A stretch of 64,000 bases of DNA. Origin: Chaenocephalus aceratus. Lineage: Eukaryota > Chordata > Actinopteri > Perciformes > Channichthyidae. Below, piece by piece: positions 16,057-27,580 of the stretch (position 1 is the first letter of the stretch; each line of letters opens with the position of its first letter). The stretch lies in assembly GCA_023974075.1 (NCBI GenBank), contig CM043798.1, positions 23,714,441-23,778,440 on the forward strand, in the 5' to 3' direction. A program made the position numbers and the translations under genes. Under the pieces are notes generated by a model. That model searched no databases. It was not told where the DNA came from and saw only the letters and a list, made by a program, of their open reading frames with translations.

Positions 16057-16990
16057 TAGTGATGTTACATATTGCTCCGAGGCTTCGGAGCGTGTGTCGA
16101 GTAATCCCCGAAGCTTTTTGTGAAGCATGTATCGAGGCTTGTATCGTTTTGGGCCAGTGACGTCATCGATGACAAACGAAGCCTCGCTGCCTGTCGATAC
16201 CACGTGACTGCTTCACGAAGCGATTGAGATCGGTTGAACCACAACGCTCATAATACCCATGGATGTATACTAAGAACCATATTACCCCTCCTGCACCCGG
16301 GCCCGCTGACACGATGGAATCAAGAGAGCTCAGACCCTCACTTATATAGAGATCGGAACATGTCATAAGTATAAATAGATACAAGCATAAATAAATGTAG
16401 GAAAAAAAACATGAATAAATAAATGAATAAATATGCTGCAGTGTTTTCAGTGAGATTCAGTGTGTGTGCTGCGGCTCAGCTGGAAAGGAGTTGACTCACG
16501 ACCGCAGGGTCTCTGGTTCAAGGACTGGTCAATACGTATTTGTTGTTGTTTATAAAAGCTACAGCTAAATGAGATAATGTAGTTAATAAATGTATTCTTT
16601 GATATGGTTTAGCCTTTCTCAGGCTACAACATGGTTACGTTTATGAATATTATTAAGGAATACTATACAAATCCCTCTTTGCAATGTTTACGAGCCTCCT
16701 TAGGCTTTTCAATCACAATCATTCAACTGGAATAAAAACAATATTGTTAACATGAAAATATGATTTAATGTTCGTTGTTTAGAGTTATTCTAAGGCTTTA
16801 CTCATTGGGAACTCGGTATGAGATACAGCACACTGTTGAGATGTCCAATCTGCCTGTTTTACACACTTTGACCAGCAGGGGGTTTGTGTTCAAATGAAGC
16901 CCATGATGACGCCTCATGAGATGAACCCTTTTGCGAACCAATTGGCTGGAAAGCTTCAAAGCTTCATAAGGCTTCATCTCGCCATCACTA
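16057..16990. mobile_element. Non-autonomous hAT, 934 bp, nested in solo LTR
   Basis: Terminal TAGTGATG and its complement fit the hAT end consensus YARNG. The flanking 8-bp duplication GTATACAC is perfect (16049-16056 and 16991-16998). There is no transposase frame. Both ends carry GAGGCTTCG / GAAGCTT-type motifs that could be transposase binding sites. Confidence 0.93.
16469..16526 (+). promoter_or_regulatory. tRNA-like Pol III A and B boxes
   Basis: GCGGCTCAGCTGG at about 16471-16483 resembles an A box, and GGTTCAAGGAC at 16515-16525 resembles a B box, at roughly tRNA spacing. This is not a foldable intact tRNA. It may be a SINE head or a decayed tRNA pseudogene captured by the hAT element. 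Confidence 0.35.
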
Positions 16991-17217
16991 GTATACACAC
17001 ACACAAAACCCTACGCTAACACAGACCGTCTGTCACAAAATACAGACCCTCCAGAGTGATGTCCGTGCTCAGCCTTTATACTCCTCCCCCGGATGACGTG
17101 GCAGACGCGAGCAGGGATTGGATGACGTCTGGCCAATGACAGCAGGGGAACTGCACAGCTCATTTACATACCCAACCATACTTAATGACACAAGGTAGCC
17201 GCGGCTGTAACAGTTAG

Positions 17218-20200
17218 ATGTAAAAGTGTTAAATGTATTTGCAGTGATGGTGATGTGCAAGTGCAAAAATATAGTTGTCTTTAGAGTGTTGAGTGAGACG
17301 AGATTGGGGCTTCTTTCGTCACTGAATGAATCTGTGCTTAGTTCTTCAGCATCCTCCATCCAAACTGTCTATATATTGATCTTTAATTTAGGTAGAAAAA
17401 AAATAGATATATATTTGAACCTGCTACTTAATTTGATTAAAATGTAAGTAAATTAGGGAATCAATAAAGAGGTGAAGTGTCAAGTTTGTATCTTGTTGGT
17501 CGAACGCACTTATTGTAAGTCGCTTTGGATAAAAGCGTCAGCTAAATGTAATGTAATGTGAAATGTACTTTGGTGTCAATATTTAAAGATACACATCTTG
17601 GAGGGTCAAAAGTCTTGCAAACCTATACAGCTAAGTGAAGATGCTCTAAGCCTCTCGTCTTTCAATAATTGAAAAATATCACAAAGTACTAACAGCACTG
17701 TATTATTGGTATTTTGTATTTCTTTAAAAGCTTTCTTTATCGTTGAGAAGATGTAGCCAAAGAAATAGGATGAGTGGTATCATTTTAAACTCAGAGGCAG
17801 AGCTAGGTATAGAAAAATAAGCCACAATAAGAGTGCACAGCAATCTCTTCAGTCACTTTCAAAACTGCTATCTATTTTTATCGCATTGTTGACCTGGTTT
17901 ATTTTTAGATATGTTGGCTCATAATATTTGGCTGCCTCAGCTGTCAACAGCTTCCCTTCTAATGCCGGATGAACAAAAGCCAATCAGCTCATGACAGCTA
18001 ATCAGGAAAAACGTGTCATTAGTGCTGTTTGAAGGCCTTGGATATTGGACCGTATTGTTATTCCACTAAATGTGTTCCAGAAGCATCTTTCATTCCACCC
18101 CAAGACACAACGCCAAATTTCACAAGTGCCAAAACAAAATTAAACACTAAAATCAGCTGCAATTTCTGCAGCGCTTTTGGCAGTTGGCTGTAACATTTCC
18201 AACACCTCATTAGCCTCAACAGTCAAATAAATCTTCATAAGTAGTTTATATACAAACAAGCGTTAACATATCGTATGTGCATGCATATAAACACACACAC
18301 ACAAGTCAGCCTTCAGGCATACACTGAAAAGGGGGAGATAGGGTAAGTGTGAAACATTAAAATTCACCATGTTGTAATATTAAATGTGTTAATTAAAGTT
18401 CCCTGTGGGGATACAATTGAACATGGTTCATCAACTTGGTGCAACATCACCTTTAAATCTCTTAAGTCAGCGAGGTATGTGTGAAACCATTTTTGTGTAG
18501 GTGCGTTATCTTTTGATAAATCTCCTGTTAGTTTTACTCGTCGAGACCGGGCCCTGTTAGCAACGCTACTAGACTGTGACTCTTTATGTAACACTCTGTC
18601 GGATTAATGGAGGATGCTCATTAACACAAGCACTGTAATTAATTGTGTTGTGAAAGAAAATACAGTATCACAAAGAGAAGTATAGTCTAGTCTTGTATAA
18701 TAAATCATTTTATATCTTACTGTCAAGGTGTAATTGTTACTTTAGTAGGGGTTGTATGTTTCTTTAACTTGTCATTAATTTCATTTAAGTTCACCAGCTT
18801 TGGCTTGTTTGGAAAACAGGGTATTTTGTTTAAATATGTTGGTTCATCCTGCCAAGTTGGATCTGACCACGTGCTGAAGTGTTGCCCATCTCTCTTTGTT
18901 GAACTAAAAGCCTCCAATCTAAAAAGGACTATTTCCCCTTTGCGGGCAAGTGAGAGCAACATCAAATGCAAGCCAAGGACTACAAAGTGTGAAGCCTGAA
19001 AGCCATCATGTTATAACAGAAAGGCGCTTTAAAGAGAGTCTGGCAGGAGAGATCTGGAAACAGCCTGTTCTTTATGTGTACATGTTGCCAAGCTGGAGAC
19101 CACCAGAGCCTGCCAACAAGCCAGTCCAGTTATTATAGCGTATGCAGCCTGAAAGCTGAGCGTGGCTCTTTGGAGAGCAGGAAGGGCCTGTGTTAGGTTG
19201 GCAAGGTGAATGCTGCTGAGATTAAGAGACGCTCAAATCCCCGAGCATCAGACCAGGGTCAGCAGCTCAGGGCAGACAGGTGCAAGCAGACAAATTAGTT
19301 ACTTCTTCATGCATAGAGCTCATTAGTCAAACTGGTTCCCTAACCTGTAAAACAGTGGTATGAAATGCTAAATGAATGTCAGCTAAAATTATTACAAACT
19401 GTATCAAGCCATGAGGATACTGCACAAGTACATTCTTACCTAACAATCAAGAGCTATACTATGAGCTTTTTACTTTGGTATTATTTAGCACAAATACTAT
19501 AGCTGCTAATGAGTAAGGCAAAGTATTGTCACCTCTGAACACTAGCTTGTTTCCTTTTGTGTGCACTGTAATCCAGTCATGCATTGATTGCTCTTTGTTG
19601 CACTTTCCATGTATGTATGTGCAAACCACCATGACTTAAACAAAAAAAAGGTACCCACAACTTTGGTTACAAAAAAGTGATACATGAATCAGTCATGTAT
19701 CACATAAAGTAAATCAGGTCAGTAATAAGAAGTTCTGGAATTGCTAAAAAGTTGATTTTGAGTAACAGGAAAGAAGTCTCAAAGATACTATTTAAATGAT
19801 AAATAATCATTTCATGATGAATGATACCTGGCAAATTAATGTGCAAGCCATTTTATTTGTTTTTTGTTGGTTGAGTTATTTCCTCTTTTTAGTTGTGAAT
19901 TGTGTTTGCTATTGTTATAAATATATTTAGAAAAGTTTACAAGCAATATGAATTGACAGATTATTGTGTGTTTCAAGCACAGTGTCTTTAAGGCCTGTGT
20001 TATGTAGGAGCGTGTCTTGATTTAGTTTGGCCATAGTCAACTTGAATGATTCAACATCTACAATAGTAAAAAGAAAACTTAAAAATGTATTTCATGACAA
20101 AAATAATAACAATAATAATAAAAAGTTAAAACCTGCCTGCCAAGTCATCCCTCCATCCATCATTACATTACTGAAGCACATCTGCAGGCTCAGAAGCAAT

Positions 20201-20405
20201 AAACAGAATCAAAATGGGAATTGCTTTCCCTTCGGTGCTGAGTCTTGTGTTATTGAAAGCCAATATTAGTGCAGTGAGTGGAATAGAAAGGTGTCATTTA
20301 TCCTACTGGACAATCAACACAAGAGACATAAATAGGGATAAATAAAAGTCAACATGGTTTGATGCACTCTTCTATTTACAGTATGCAGGTGTCCCATTGA
20401 AACTA
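17218..20405. other. Non-coding intergenic sequence with a SINE-tail fragment
   Basis: AT-rich DNA. Apart from the SINE/L2-type tail near 17.5 kb, I see no gene or bounded repeat. Confidence 0.5.
17495..17559 (+). repeat. Fish SINE/L2-type 3' tail fragment
   Basis: It contains TGTAAGTCGCTTTGGATAA, the AAAGCGTC module and an AATGTAATGTAATG tail. This 3' end is widely shared by fish tRNA-derived SINEs and their partner L2-like LINEs. No tRNA-related head is visible upstream, so it is a truncated copy. Confidence 0.7.
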
Positions 20406-20410
20406 ATAAT

Positions 20411-20528
20411 AACAGTGTTTCCCCTATATACAAATAGTGGCGGCGCAGCGCCGCTGCTGAAATATGTGCGCCGCTGCTATGGGGCGCTAGCCAGGTACCC
20501 AACAACAACAACAACAACAACAACATTT
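20411..20528 (+). repeat. hAT-like terminus fragment with (AAC)n
   Basis: CAGTGTTTCCCCTA resembles a hAT left end and is followed by GCGCCGCTGC-type palindromic motifs. An (AAC)n run at about 20504-20525 and a T-run follow. No matching right terminus was found, so this is a fragment or chance. Confidence 0.4.
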
Positions 20529-20663
20529 TTTTTTTTTTTAATTAAAATAATAATAAGTGGCGACCCTTTTTCATTTTGTATTGTTTGTTATGTTGATTTG
20601 TAGTATTTGTGTTACTGTATGTTCAATAAAGGTGTATTTTTTTGCTAAATCTTATGTACTAGG

Positions 20664-22132
20664 CAGGGCCGATTTTTGGCATAGGCGGCGCCTAGGGCGC
20701 CAGATGGGGGGCGCTGCGCTGGGAGGGGAAAAAAACATTTTTGAACGTTGAACGTCATCCTAATTTTCGGCCTTGATGTAACAACATTCATAATGAAGAA
20801 AATGTAACGCCCTTTTCATCCCGGTTACACTTTTCATTTGCCCTGTACGATGGGCACTGCAAGTGATGAAAGTGGGGGAAGTACTGCGCTAAAACAGCTG
20901 ATCACAACGTTCACGCTCTGAGGTCACGAAGTACTCCACTAGCCCCCCTCGTCGACTTTCCTGAAGTACTCCACTAGCACCGCCGCCCCCGAGTTATCTT
21001 AACTAACCCTAACAAACGAGATCTCGCTAAGCGGTCCTACGACACTGGTTATCAACTCGGTAAATCAAGCCAGGGTTTCTCTCTCCAGCTGAGAACGCGT
21101 TCACGTGAAAGGGGCGGGGTTAGCTACATTTGACCAATCACAAACAGGGACAAGTGTACTGACAGCGCAGCGCCATACTTCATTAATGAAAAGTAAACTA
21201 ATATTAGACAAATATGAACTTTAAACATCCATGACTTAAACATATAATCCAGATACAAGCCACATAGTTGCACCTGCAAGGAGAATACAGAACAACTCGT
21301 TAAAAAATAAATATTATATGATCGATGATCTGATTGATGATGTGATATCAGTGTGATATGAATGATAAGTGTGACACGTCGGCGTCTTCTCTGCATACGG
21401 CAGTTTAAACTGTATTTCCTTTATCCTGTAATATGACTTGATAGATTTAAACTCCGCACACTGAGCTCTGATCGGTCAGCAGGCGGTGCTTTCACTGAGT
21501 TGATCTCTTTTCTATAGACGCCGGAGGCGGGCAGCGTCAGCCTATGACTCCAGGTACTCATCTGAGTACCTCACTGAGAAAGTTATGTGCACCCCTGACT
21601 ATAGGACAGTAAACCAAAAATATCGTTTGAAGTTGGAGAGATACAAAAATATGCATTTAATAAATAAATGTTGACTAGGTAAAATAAGATATGAATGAAC
21701 AACAAAAATAAAATAAGTTACATTTATTTGTTATTGGCTATGGTAGGTTATTGGTTATGTTCATACTTATTTGATTATTAAAATGTAAACCGATCTTTTT
21801 CATATGGGTGTTTTAGAGTTGTACCCCCTAGATCAGGTCTCTAGTAATTGTGTGCTCACAGTGCACCAGATTGAAGCATTTTACTTTAAAATGTTCAAAC
21901 AAATCTTCCCGGCGGAGCATACCCCGGTCCCCCCTAGAGGATGTGACGTCCACCCCCCAATTCAAACATGTTCATACAATACTGAATACATTTGAAGCAA
22001 TTTTGACGTATATTACCTATGTCAATAAGTTTCTGTTTTTGTAGTGTATTTGTCTTTAGATTTTTAATTTATTCTTATAACATCTCGCCTAAAATCTCGC
22101 CTAGAGCAGCAAATTGTCTAGAACCGGCCCTG
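20664..22132. mobile_element. Non-autonomous hAT, 1469 bp
   Basis: The ends CAGGGCCG and CGGCCCTG are inverted, with a perfect 8-bp duplication GTACTAGG (20656-20663 and 22133-22140). No transposase is recognisable. The segment at about 20990-21540 is homologous, in reverse complement, to about 57550-58260 in another hAT element of this window, so the two belong to related families. Confidence 0.93.
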
Positions 22133-22140
22133 GTACTAGG

Positions 22141-22482
22141 CCTCAACAATGAAGTAGCAGAAGAGTGAAAAAACATTTTCATCCCAATATGCTGAGAAGC
22201 ATCAAAACATTACAGACCCAGACCAAGAGCTGAAAATTGAAAAAGTTAGATTTGTTTGAAACGAAAAGTGATTTCAGCCTTGTTGTTTAGAAATGTAAAC
22301 CGTCTGAGTTATTCACGTTTTTTACAGTTCGACAGAAAAAAAAAAAAACCTTTTTTCCCCCCTGACATTTAAAAGGCATTCTTTTTCAATTTGATAAGAC
22401 TAGACGGCTGCTGTACCCTCAGATTGAAAAATGATGCGTATTCCATTCACTGTTTACACTGAGAAAACTGGCAAGAAAAGGA
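22141..22482. other. Short non-coding gap
   Basis: Unique-looking AT-rich sequence between the hAT element and the DIRS element, with an A-run near 22336 and nothing else supportable. Confidence 0.5.
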
Positions 22483-22675
22483 AGTTCTCATTCATAACAC
22501 TCCGTTCGATGTCTCACTATGGGATGCGCCTCATCGCGGAGCAAACAGAAGCATCAATCTCATTACGCCAATCCTGATTGGCTGGTGATCTTGACGTCAG
22601 AGTCAGGGGAAATCACCCCCTATAAGTAGCTTGCGCCACAACGCATGCGTCATTCAAACACCTCTTCTCGCTTCA
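22483..22675 (+). repeat. DIRS copy 1 left inverted terminal repeat
   Basis: Begins AGTTCTCATTCATAACAC. From GATGTCTCACTATGGGATG onward it is the reverse complement of the right terminus, through the segment ending CTCTTCTCGCTTCA. The outermost ~26 bp are unique to this end and reappear, complemented, in the internal region at 27475-27513. Confidence 0.93.
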
Positions 22676-23169
22676 GAGCACATCTCTACAGTAGCCGTCC
22701 AAGCTTCACTGTCCACAGACTGAACCCAAATACTTTTTCGGTCGACGGGCGCTCGCCGGCTACTCCTTCTGCTTCGAAGACGGTAGTACTAACGCTGTTA
22801 GTACTTGGAAATAAATCGACCTCGCCCTTCTCTACGAGAAAGTAAGGTAGGTCCAATTTTTTCAAGCTAGCAACACACCTGTTGCTAGCTCGCTCCCTCT
22901 CTACTGACACCACGGTAGCGAGGAAGTTTTTTCTTTTCTCTTCCCCACGGAGGGGAAAAGGATTAAAAGAGGAGCATACTGCCACACCAGTCAGTATTCT
23001 CCGGGATTAAAAGACACCGTCCTCTTTCCCCGGATTAAGGACAAGGTGGTAATACCTTTTTTTCCCGTCCCACCTGTCGAGAGCGGGCCCTCTCCACGCC
23101 ACGAGGCGACAAAGATGGACGCCCCTCTCCCTCACACCAGAGGAGTCAGGGACTCGGTGGCTCGACTCG

Positions 23170-24729
23170 GTGGCTCGACTCTGCGGCTGCGGGTTTAAGA
23201 TATCGGGCACAGACACACACCAGGTCTGTTCGTCCTGCCTCGGGCTGGAACACGCCTGAGGCGCTATCGACAACCCCGGCTCATGCGGACATTGTGTCCA
23301 CTTCACCGTCAAGAGCCTCCGCCGACGGCTAGCGAGACAAGCTAGCCTGTCGGAACAGGACCCCCCCATGTCCATGGACCCGCCGGCTGGCAGTCAAGAC
23401 ACGGGGGCATCTGCCACAGAGAGCGAACCCCTCTCCGTGACGGTCTGGGGCTCATCGTCAGCGATGGCCTCAGAACCGGGATCCCGCGCCCTGACAGGCC
23501 GGGACCCGGTGACGACAAGACGCTTTACCAAGATCGGGCTCCCGGTTGGACCTCACCATGGTCTCACCCGCGGAGGATGTCCTCGAGTTGGACTATGAGG
23601 AGGACGAGGAGGGGGACGCCCTGGCGTTCCTCCTGTCCGAGTCGGATGACCAAGAAGAGGACACCTTCATGTCATCGGCCCAGGCTGCAAAGCCTGGAGC
23701 GAGGGCTGCTCTCCCGGGCGGCAGCACACCAGCTTCGCCCGGTCTGAGCATGGACCTGCAGGCCGTGTGCAAACGCGCTGCGGTCAGACTCAACGTTCCG
23801 TGGCCTGAAATGGCCAAGGAGACCTCCAGGTCCCGCTACGAGGGGAAGCATCTTTCCCAAACAGCGGGCAAAGGGAGGCAACTTCTCCCGGTGTTTCCGG
23901 AAATGTTGGATGAAGAGTCGGTCTCGTGGAGAGACCGGCCCTTCAGCAACAAGGTCCCAATCCAGGGTGCCTCCTCCCTGGATTGCGATGGAATGGAGAG
24001 GCTCGGCCTGCTCCGCCCATGGAACCGCTGGTGGCGGCCCACCTTCTACCGAAGGTGGGCCCCTCACCGAGCAGGAACCCCACGCTGCCAGCAAAAGCGG
24101 ACCGCTTTCAGTCCACAATGACTGAAAAGTCCTATAAAGCTGCAGCGCTGTCCGCCAGGGCCCTGAAAGTGTCCTCGCTGCTAACTGCCTACCAAGCGGA
24201 GCTCTGCGAGGACCTGTTGGGTAGCCCGGGAGCAGCCACTCTGGACGAGATGGCTGCGGTCACGGACATTTGCCTCCGTGTCCAGCGATGCGCCGTCCAG
24301 GCCACGGGCAAGGTCATGGGGATCATGGTGGTGCAGGAAAGAGCGAGATGGCTCAACCTCACCAACCTCCCGGACCGAGAAAGGGAAGATGTGCTGGATA
24401 TGCCCATCGTTCCCGAGGGAATTTTCGGCTCCGCTCTCGCCTCCATGCAAAGGAGGTGCGAGACGAAGAAGAAGGAGGACGAGGCACTCCACCTCTGCCT
24501 CCCTCGAAGGGTCCAGCCGCTGCCCTCGCAGCAGCAGTCCTTCACCCAAGCGAACTCTGCCCGGTTCAAAGCACCGGTCAAGCAGAGGTCGCAGCCCACC
24601 CCGAGTCCCCAGCCCAGGCTGGAGACAAGGGCAAGTTGGCCGAGAAAATCTCCGGTTCCGGCTGCAGCTCAGGCTCAGCCAACCCAGAATTTCGGCCAGC
24701 AGTCGAGGAAGAAGAAGCGAGCGGCGTGA
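23170..24729 (+). pseudogene. DIRS gag-like protein, copy 1
   Basis: An N-terminal Cys/His-rich piece (VCSSCLGLEHA, then SCGHC) lies at about 23205-23295 and is broken by an in-frame TGA. An acidic stretch follows from 23546 (LDYEEDEEGDALAFLLSESD). The core runs on to TMTEKSYKAAALSARALK and a helical region with DEMAAVTDICLRVQRCAVQ. The tail is basic and Q/R-rich, ending RKKKRAA at 24727. The reading frame shifts near 23545 and again near 24015. The product would be the structural protein of the particle. Family assignment rests on position and similarity to fish DIRS gag regions. Confidence 0.75.
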
Positions 24730-25001
24730 CAGCCCCTCCTTCTCCCCTCCGTGACTGTGTTCCCGCCGCCTCGAGAGATGCCTAAACACCATCCTCGAGT
24801 CCGCACAAACACATGTCACATGCTGATTGATTCCTCTGTCATAAAACATTTGCCGCTGACGCATCCAGGCTTCCGGCCGAGGGCGCAGCTCAAAAAAATG
24901 AAAAGAAAATCAATAAAACCAATAAACAGACCGCCAATTCTTCCCCTTTTGAGAGCAGCTACGGCATCTCTCAAAAGGCGGATTATTGACGGGTCTGTGA
25001 A

Positions 25002-25225
25002 GGCACCACCGCCACGCGCACGGGCAGTGCCGGCTGGGGCTTTAAGGGCACCACCGTCACGCGCATGCGCAGTGCCGGCTGGTGCCGTAAGGGCTCCACC
25101 GTCACATGGAGGCCAATGCCGGCTGGAGCTGTGAAGGCACCACCGTCACACGCATGCGCAGTGCCGGCTGGAGCTGTAAGGGCACCACCGTCACGCGCAT
25201 GCGCAGTGCCGGCTGGAGCCGTAAG
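25002..25225 (+). repeat. GC-rich minisatellite, ~45 bp x 5, in DIRS copy 1
   Basis: Five tandem units carrying CACCACCGTCACGCGCATGC and CAGTGCCGGCTGG, with the third unit most diverged. It sits where reverse transcriptase would be expected. Long proline/alanine-rich open frames on both strands are by-products. Confidence 0.9.
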
Positions 25226-25539
25226 TGTGACATCTCCGCTGGCTCTAAGGAGCATACAGCAGGAGATACTCATGACATCTACCTGGGCTTCTCAAAACAG
25301 TTATACTTTATCTGTTCTCACAAGCCCAGAGAGAGTCAACCCATATTCTGGAGAGAGAGGCTCTCTCTCTCCTAGAAAGAAGGGTTTTTATCTATAATGC
25401 CCGCCGAGCAGAGTCAGATTACACAGACAAATATCCTCGTAAAGCACCCGCTCAACATGGGTCTCATAATAAAACTAAACCCTGCGCGCCACGGCGTGCG
25501 GAGAGTATTGGTTATTATGTAATGCGTAGTGGCACTACA

Positions 25540-26024
25540 CACGACTTTTCTAGTGCGGGACGCGCCTACGGGTGCTGTCCTTTCACGGAAGGTGGTCACC
25601 ACGGACGCATAGCTGATAGGGAATTTACGAGGGTCGCCCGGTGAGAGGCCTCTAGAGCAGAGACCTCCAGCGGGCGCACGTAAAGTACCCGGAGCTTTTA
25701 GCGGTGTTCCCCACCCTAAAACGCTTCCTGCCTTCTCTCAGAGGACACCATGTCCTCGTGAGGACAGACAACACGATATTGTGTATGAACCGCCAAGGGA
25801 GGTTGCGTTATCTCCAGTCACACACACTGGCACACAAACTGATCCCTTGGAGCGGCAGACGTCTCCTCTCTCTGAGAGCGACACAGGTACCGAGAGGGAT
25901 GCACCTCGGGACAGAACTACTGTCCAGAGGTGCACCACTCTATGCAGACTGGACTCCACATCCAAAGATCGTGAGTCCGCTGTGGGTGCGTTACGGCGGA
26001 GCCGCGTTAAATCTGTTGGCATAA
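25540..26024 (+). pseudogene. DIRS RNase H remnant, copy 1
   Basis: VVTTDA at about 25587-25605 is the usual first RNase H aspartate motif but is followed by broken frames. From about 25704 a clean frame gives PSLRGHHVLVRTDNT, then a DIRS-style linker LLSRGAPLYADWT, to 26024. It overlaps the start of the recombinase frame in another phase, as is normal in DIRS elements. The reverse transcriptase finger and palm motifs are absent upstream. Confidence 0.75.
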
Positions 26025-27403
26025 AGAAAAAATGCTCAATGACAGCTGTTCTCTTTAATGCACGATTTAAACGCACTGTTAGGCGGGGTCACACTCGTAC
26101 ACGATTGACCTCCGGGTCCTCCCTACGCGTTCCCACCCCTGGTTCTGTTACCCCCAACTCTGGCCAGAGTGAAGGAGCAACGCCACACACTTACTCTGAT
26201 GTTTCCGCCCTAGCCCGCAACATACGGGCTGGCGGAGATATATCAGCTGTTGTGCGGGCAGCCATGGCAGCCCCCACCACGCAGGGACAGATTGTCTCAG
26301 GCGGGGCGGGCGATCCTTCACCCACGCCCAGAGCACGGGGCACTATGGGCCTGACCCGTGAGTGGTACAATCTGAATACAGTGGGACTCCCTCAGAAGGT
26401 GATAAACACTATTCAGAGTGTGAGAGCTTCCTCCACCAGGTCTCTTTACGACTGTAAGTGGAGGGTGTTTGAGGAGTGGTGCCTTCAAGAAGGACACATC
26501 TCTTTTCAATGTCCTGTCGGGGTGATTTTATCATTTCTACAGGACTTGATCGATAAACACAGAGCTTTCTCCACGATCAAGGTGTACCTGGCTGCTATTG
26601 CTGCATGCCATGTGGGGTTTGAGGGTAAGACGGCTAGCCAACATCCTTTGGTTTGCCGTTTTATGAAGGGAGCTCGCAGGCTCCTCCCTGTCTCCAGGTC
26701 GCTGGTGCCCTTATGGGACCTGGCAGTGGTTTTAAATGGGCTCAAAATGACCCCATTTGAACCCCTGGAAGGAGCTGACATGAAACATCTATCACTCAAG
26801 ACAGTGCTGTTACTGGCCCTGGCATCCGCCAAGCGGGTCAGCGATATTCATGCACTGTCTGTACATCCCTCATGCACTCAGTTCGCCCCAGGGCAAACGA
26901 GAGTGTTGTTGAAACCCAACCCTGCCTTTACACCAAAGGTGGTTGGTTCGTGTACCCCAATTGACATTGAGGCATTTCCTCCGCCGCTGGTTTCCTCCGG
27001 GGAACAGCAGCAGGATCTGTTGTGTCCAGTCCGGGCTTTACACACATATATGGACAGATCAAAAGAGCTTCGTCTTAATGACCAACTCTTCGTGTCCTGG
27101 GCTAACCCTCACAAGGGCAAGCCTGTTACTAAGCAACGGCTCTCACACTGGATTGTGGAGGCAATTGCTTTGGCCTATACGAGTCAGAATTTGCAAGAAC
27201 CTTCGGGTCTGCGGGCTCACTCGACTCGGGGCCTGGCTACATCCTGGGCTTTGTTCAAGGGTGTTTCCATCCAAGACATCTGTGCAGCGGCAAGCTGGTC
27301 TTCGCCGCTCACTTTTGTCCGCTTTTACAGGCTAGACGTCTCCGCTCCAAGCGTGGCCCGAGCAGTGCTGGGCACCTTGTTGAGTCGGGACTCCACCTGT
27401 TAA
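25781..27403 (+). CDS. DIRS tyrosine recombinase, copy 1
   Basis: An intact 540-residue frame encoding the integrase-like enzyme that inserts the element's circular DNA. The first ~190 residues overlap the RNase H remnant in another phase and are low in recognisable motifs. The core begins about residue 200. An N-terminal SAM-like helical domain (TRSLYDCKWRVFEEWC) is followed by the catalytic domain. The first arginine is in LALASAKRVSDIHAL, the H-x-x-R box is in LRAHSTRGLA, and the nucleophile tyrosine is in FVRFYRLDV near residue 516. All these signature residues are kept and no stop interrupts the domain, so activity in trans is possible. The true start codon is uncertain; the first Met is shown. 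Confidence 0.9.
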   Translation: MYEPPREVALSPVTHTGTQTDPLERQTSPLSESDTGTERDAPRDRTTVQRCTTLCRLDSTSKDRESAVGALRRSRVKSVGIKKKCSMTAVLFNARFKRTVRRGHTRTRLTSGSSLRVPTPGSVTPNSGQSEGATPHTYSDVSALARNIRAGGDISAVVRAAMAAPTTQGQIVSGGAGDPSPTPRARGTMGLTREWYNLNTVGLPQKVINTIQSVRASSTRSLYDCKWRVFEEWCLQEGHISFQCPVGVILSFLQDLIDKHRAFSTIKVYLAAIAACHVGFEGKTASQHPLVCRFMKGARRLLPVSRSLVPLWDLAVVLNGLKMTPFEPLEGADMKHLSLKTVLLLALASAKRVSDIHALSVHPSCTQFAPGQTRVLLKPNPAFTPKVVGSCTPIDIEAFPPPLVSSGEQQQDLLCPVRALHTYMDRSKELRLNDQLFVSWANPHKGKPVTKQRLSHWIVEAIALAYTSQNLQEPSGLRAHSTRGLATSWALFKGVSIQDICAAASWSSPLTFVRFYRLDVSAPSVARAVLGTLLSRDSTC

Positions 27404-27461
27404 ATTCTGGTTGATCGGTGATCTTCGAGATAAGCTCGTCTGGCAATACGGGAGCTACAAT

Positions 27462-27559
27462 ATCCCATAGTGAGACATCGAACGGAGTGTTATGAATGAG
27501 AACTATAGGTTACTTATGTAACCCCAGGACTCAGAGTAACATGAAGTGAGATGTCTCAC
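27462..27559 (+). repeat. DIRS internal complementary region, copy 1
   Basis: The left part ends GTTATGAATGAGAACT, the complement of the left terminus. It joins without a gap to CTATAGGTTACTTATG, the complement of the extreme right end; the two share CT at the join. This is the template used to rebuild both ends during DIRS replication. Confidence 0.92.
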
Positions 27560-27580
27560 CAGACGGCCCTCCTTGCTATG

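Larger units (their letters stand above)
15631..17212 (-). mobile_element. Solo LTR, interrupted by a hAT element
   Basis: The ends are TGTTAC at 15631 and GTAACA at 17212. The flanking 5-mers GTAAG (15626-15630) and GTTAG (17213-17217) are a one-mismatch target duplication. Read on the minus strand it has LTR anatomy: a TATAAA box (17075-17080 on +) in GAGGAGTATAAAGGCTG, and an AATAAA signal (15710-15715) near the other end. Removing the nested 934-bp hAT leaves about 640 bp. No internal retroelement sequence adjoins it, so it is a solo LTR left by LTR-LTR recombination. Superfamily not assigned. Confidence 0.75.

Noticed and set aside
23672..24864. Long minus-strand frames across DIRS gag
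   Set aside because: Antisense shadows in GC-rich coding sequence, with no recognisable domains.
24983..25397. Pro/Ala-rich frames on both strands
   Set aside because: By-products of the 45-bp minisatellite.
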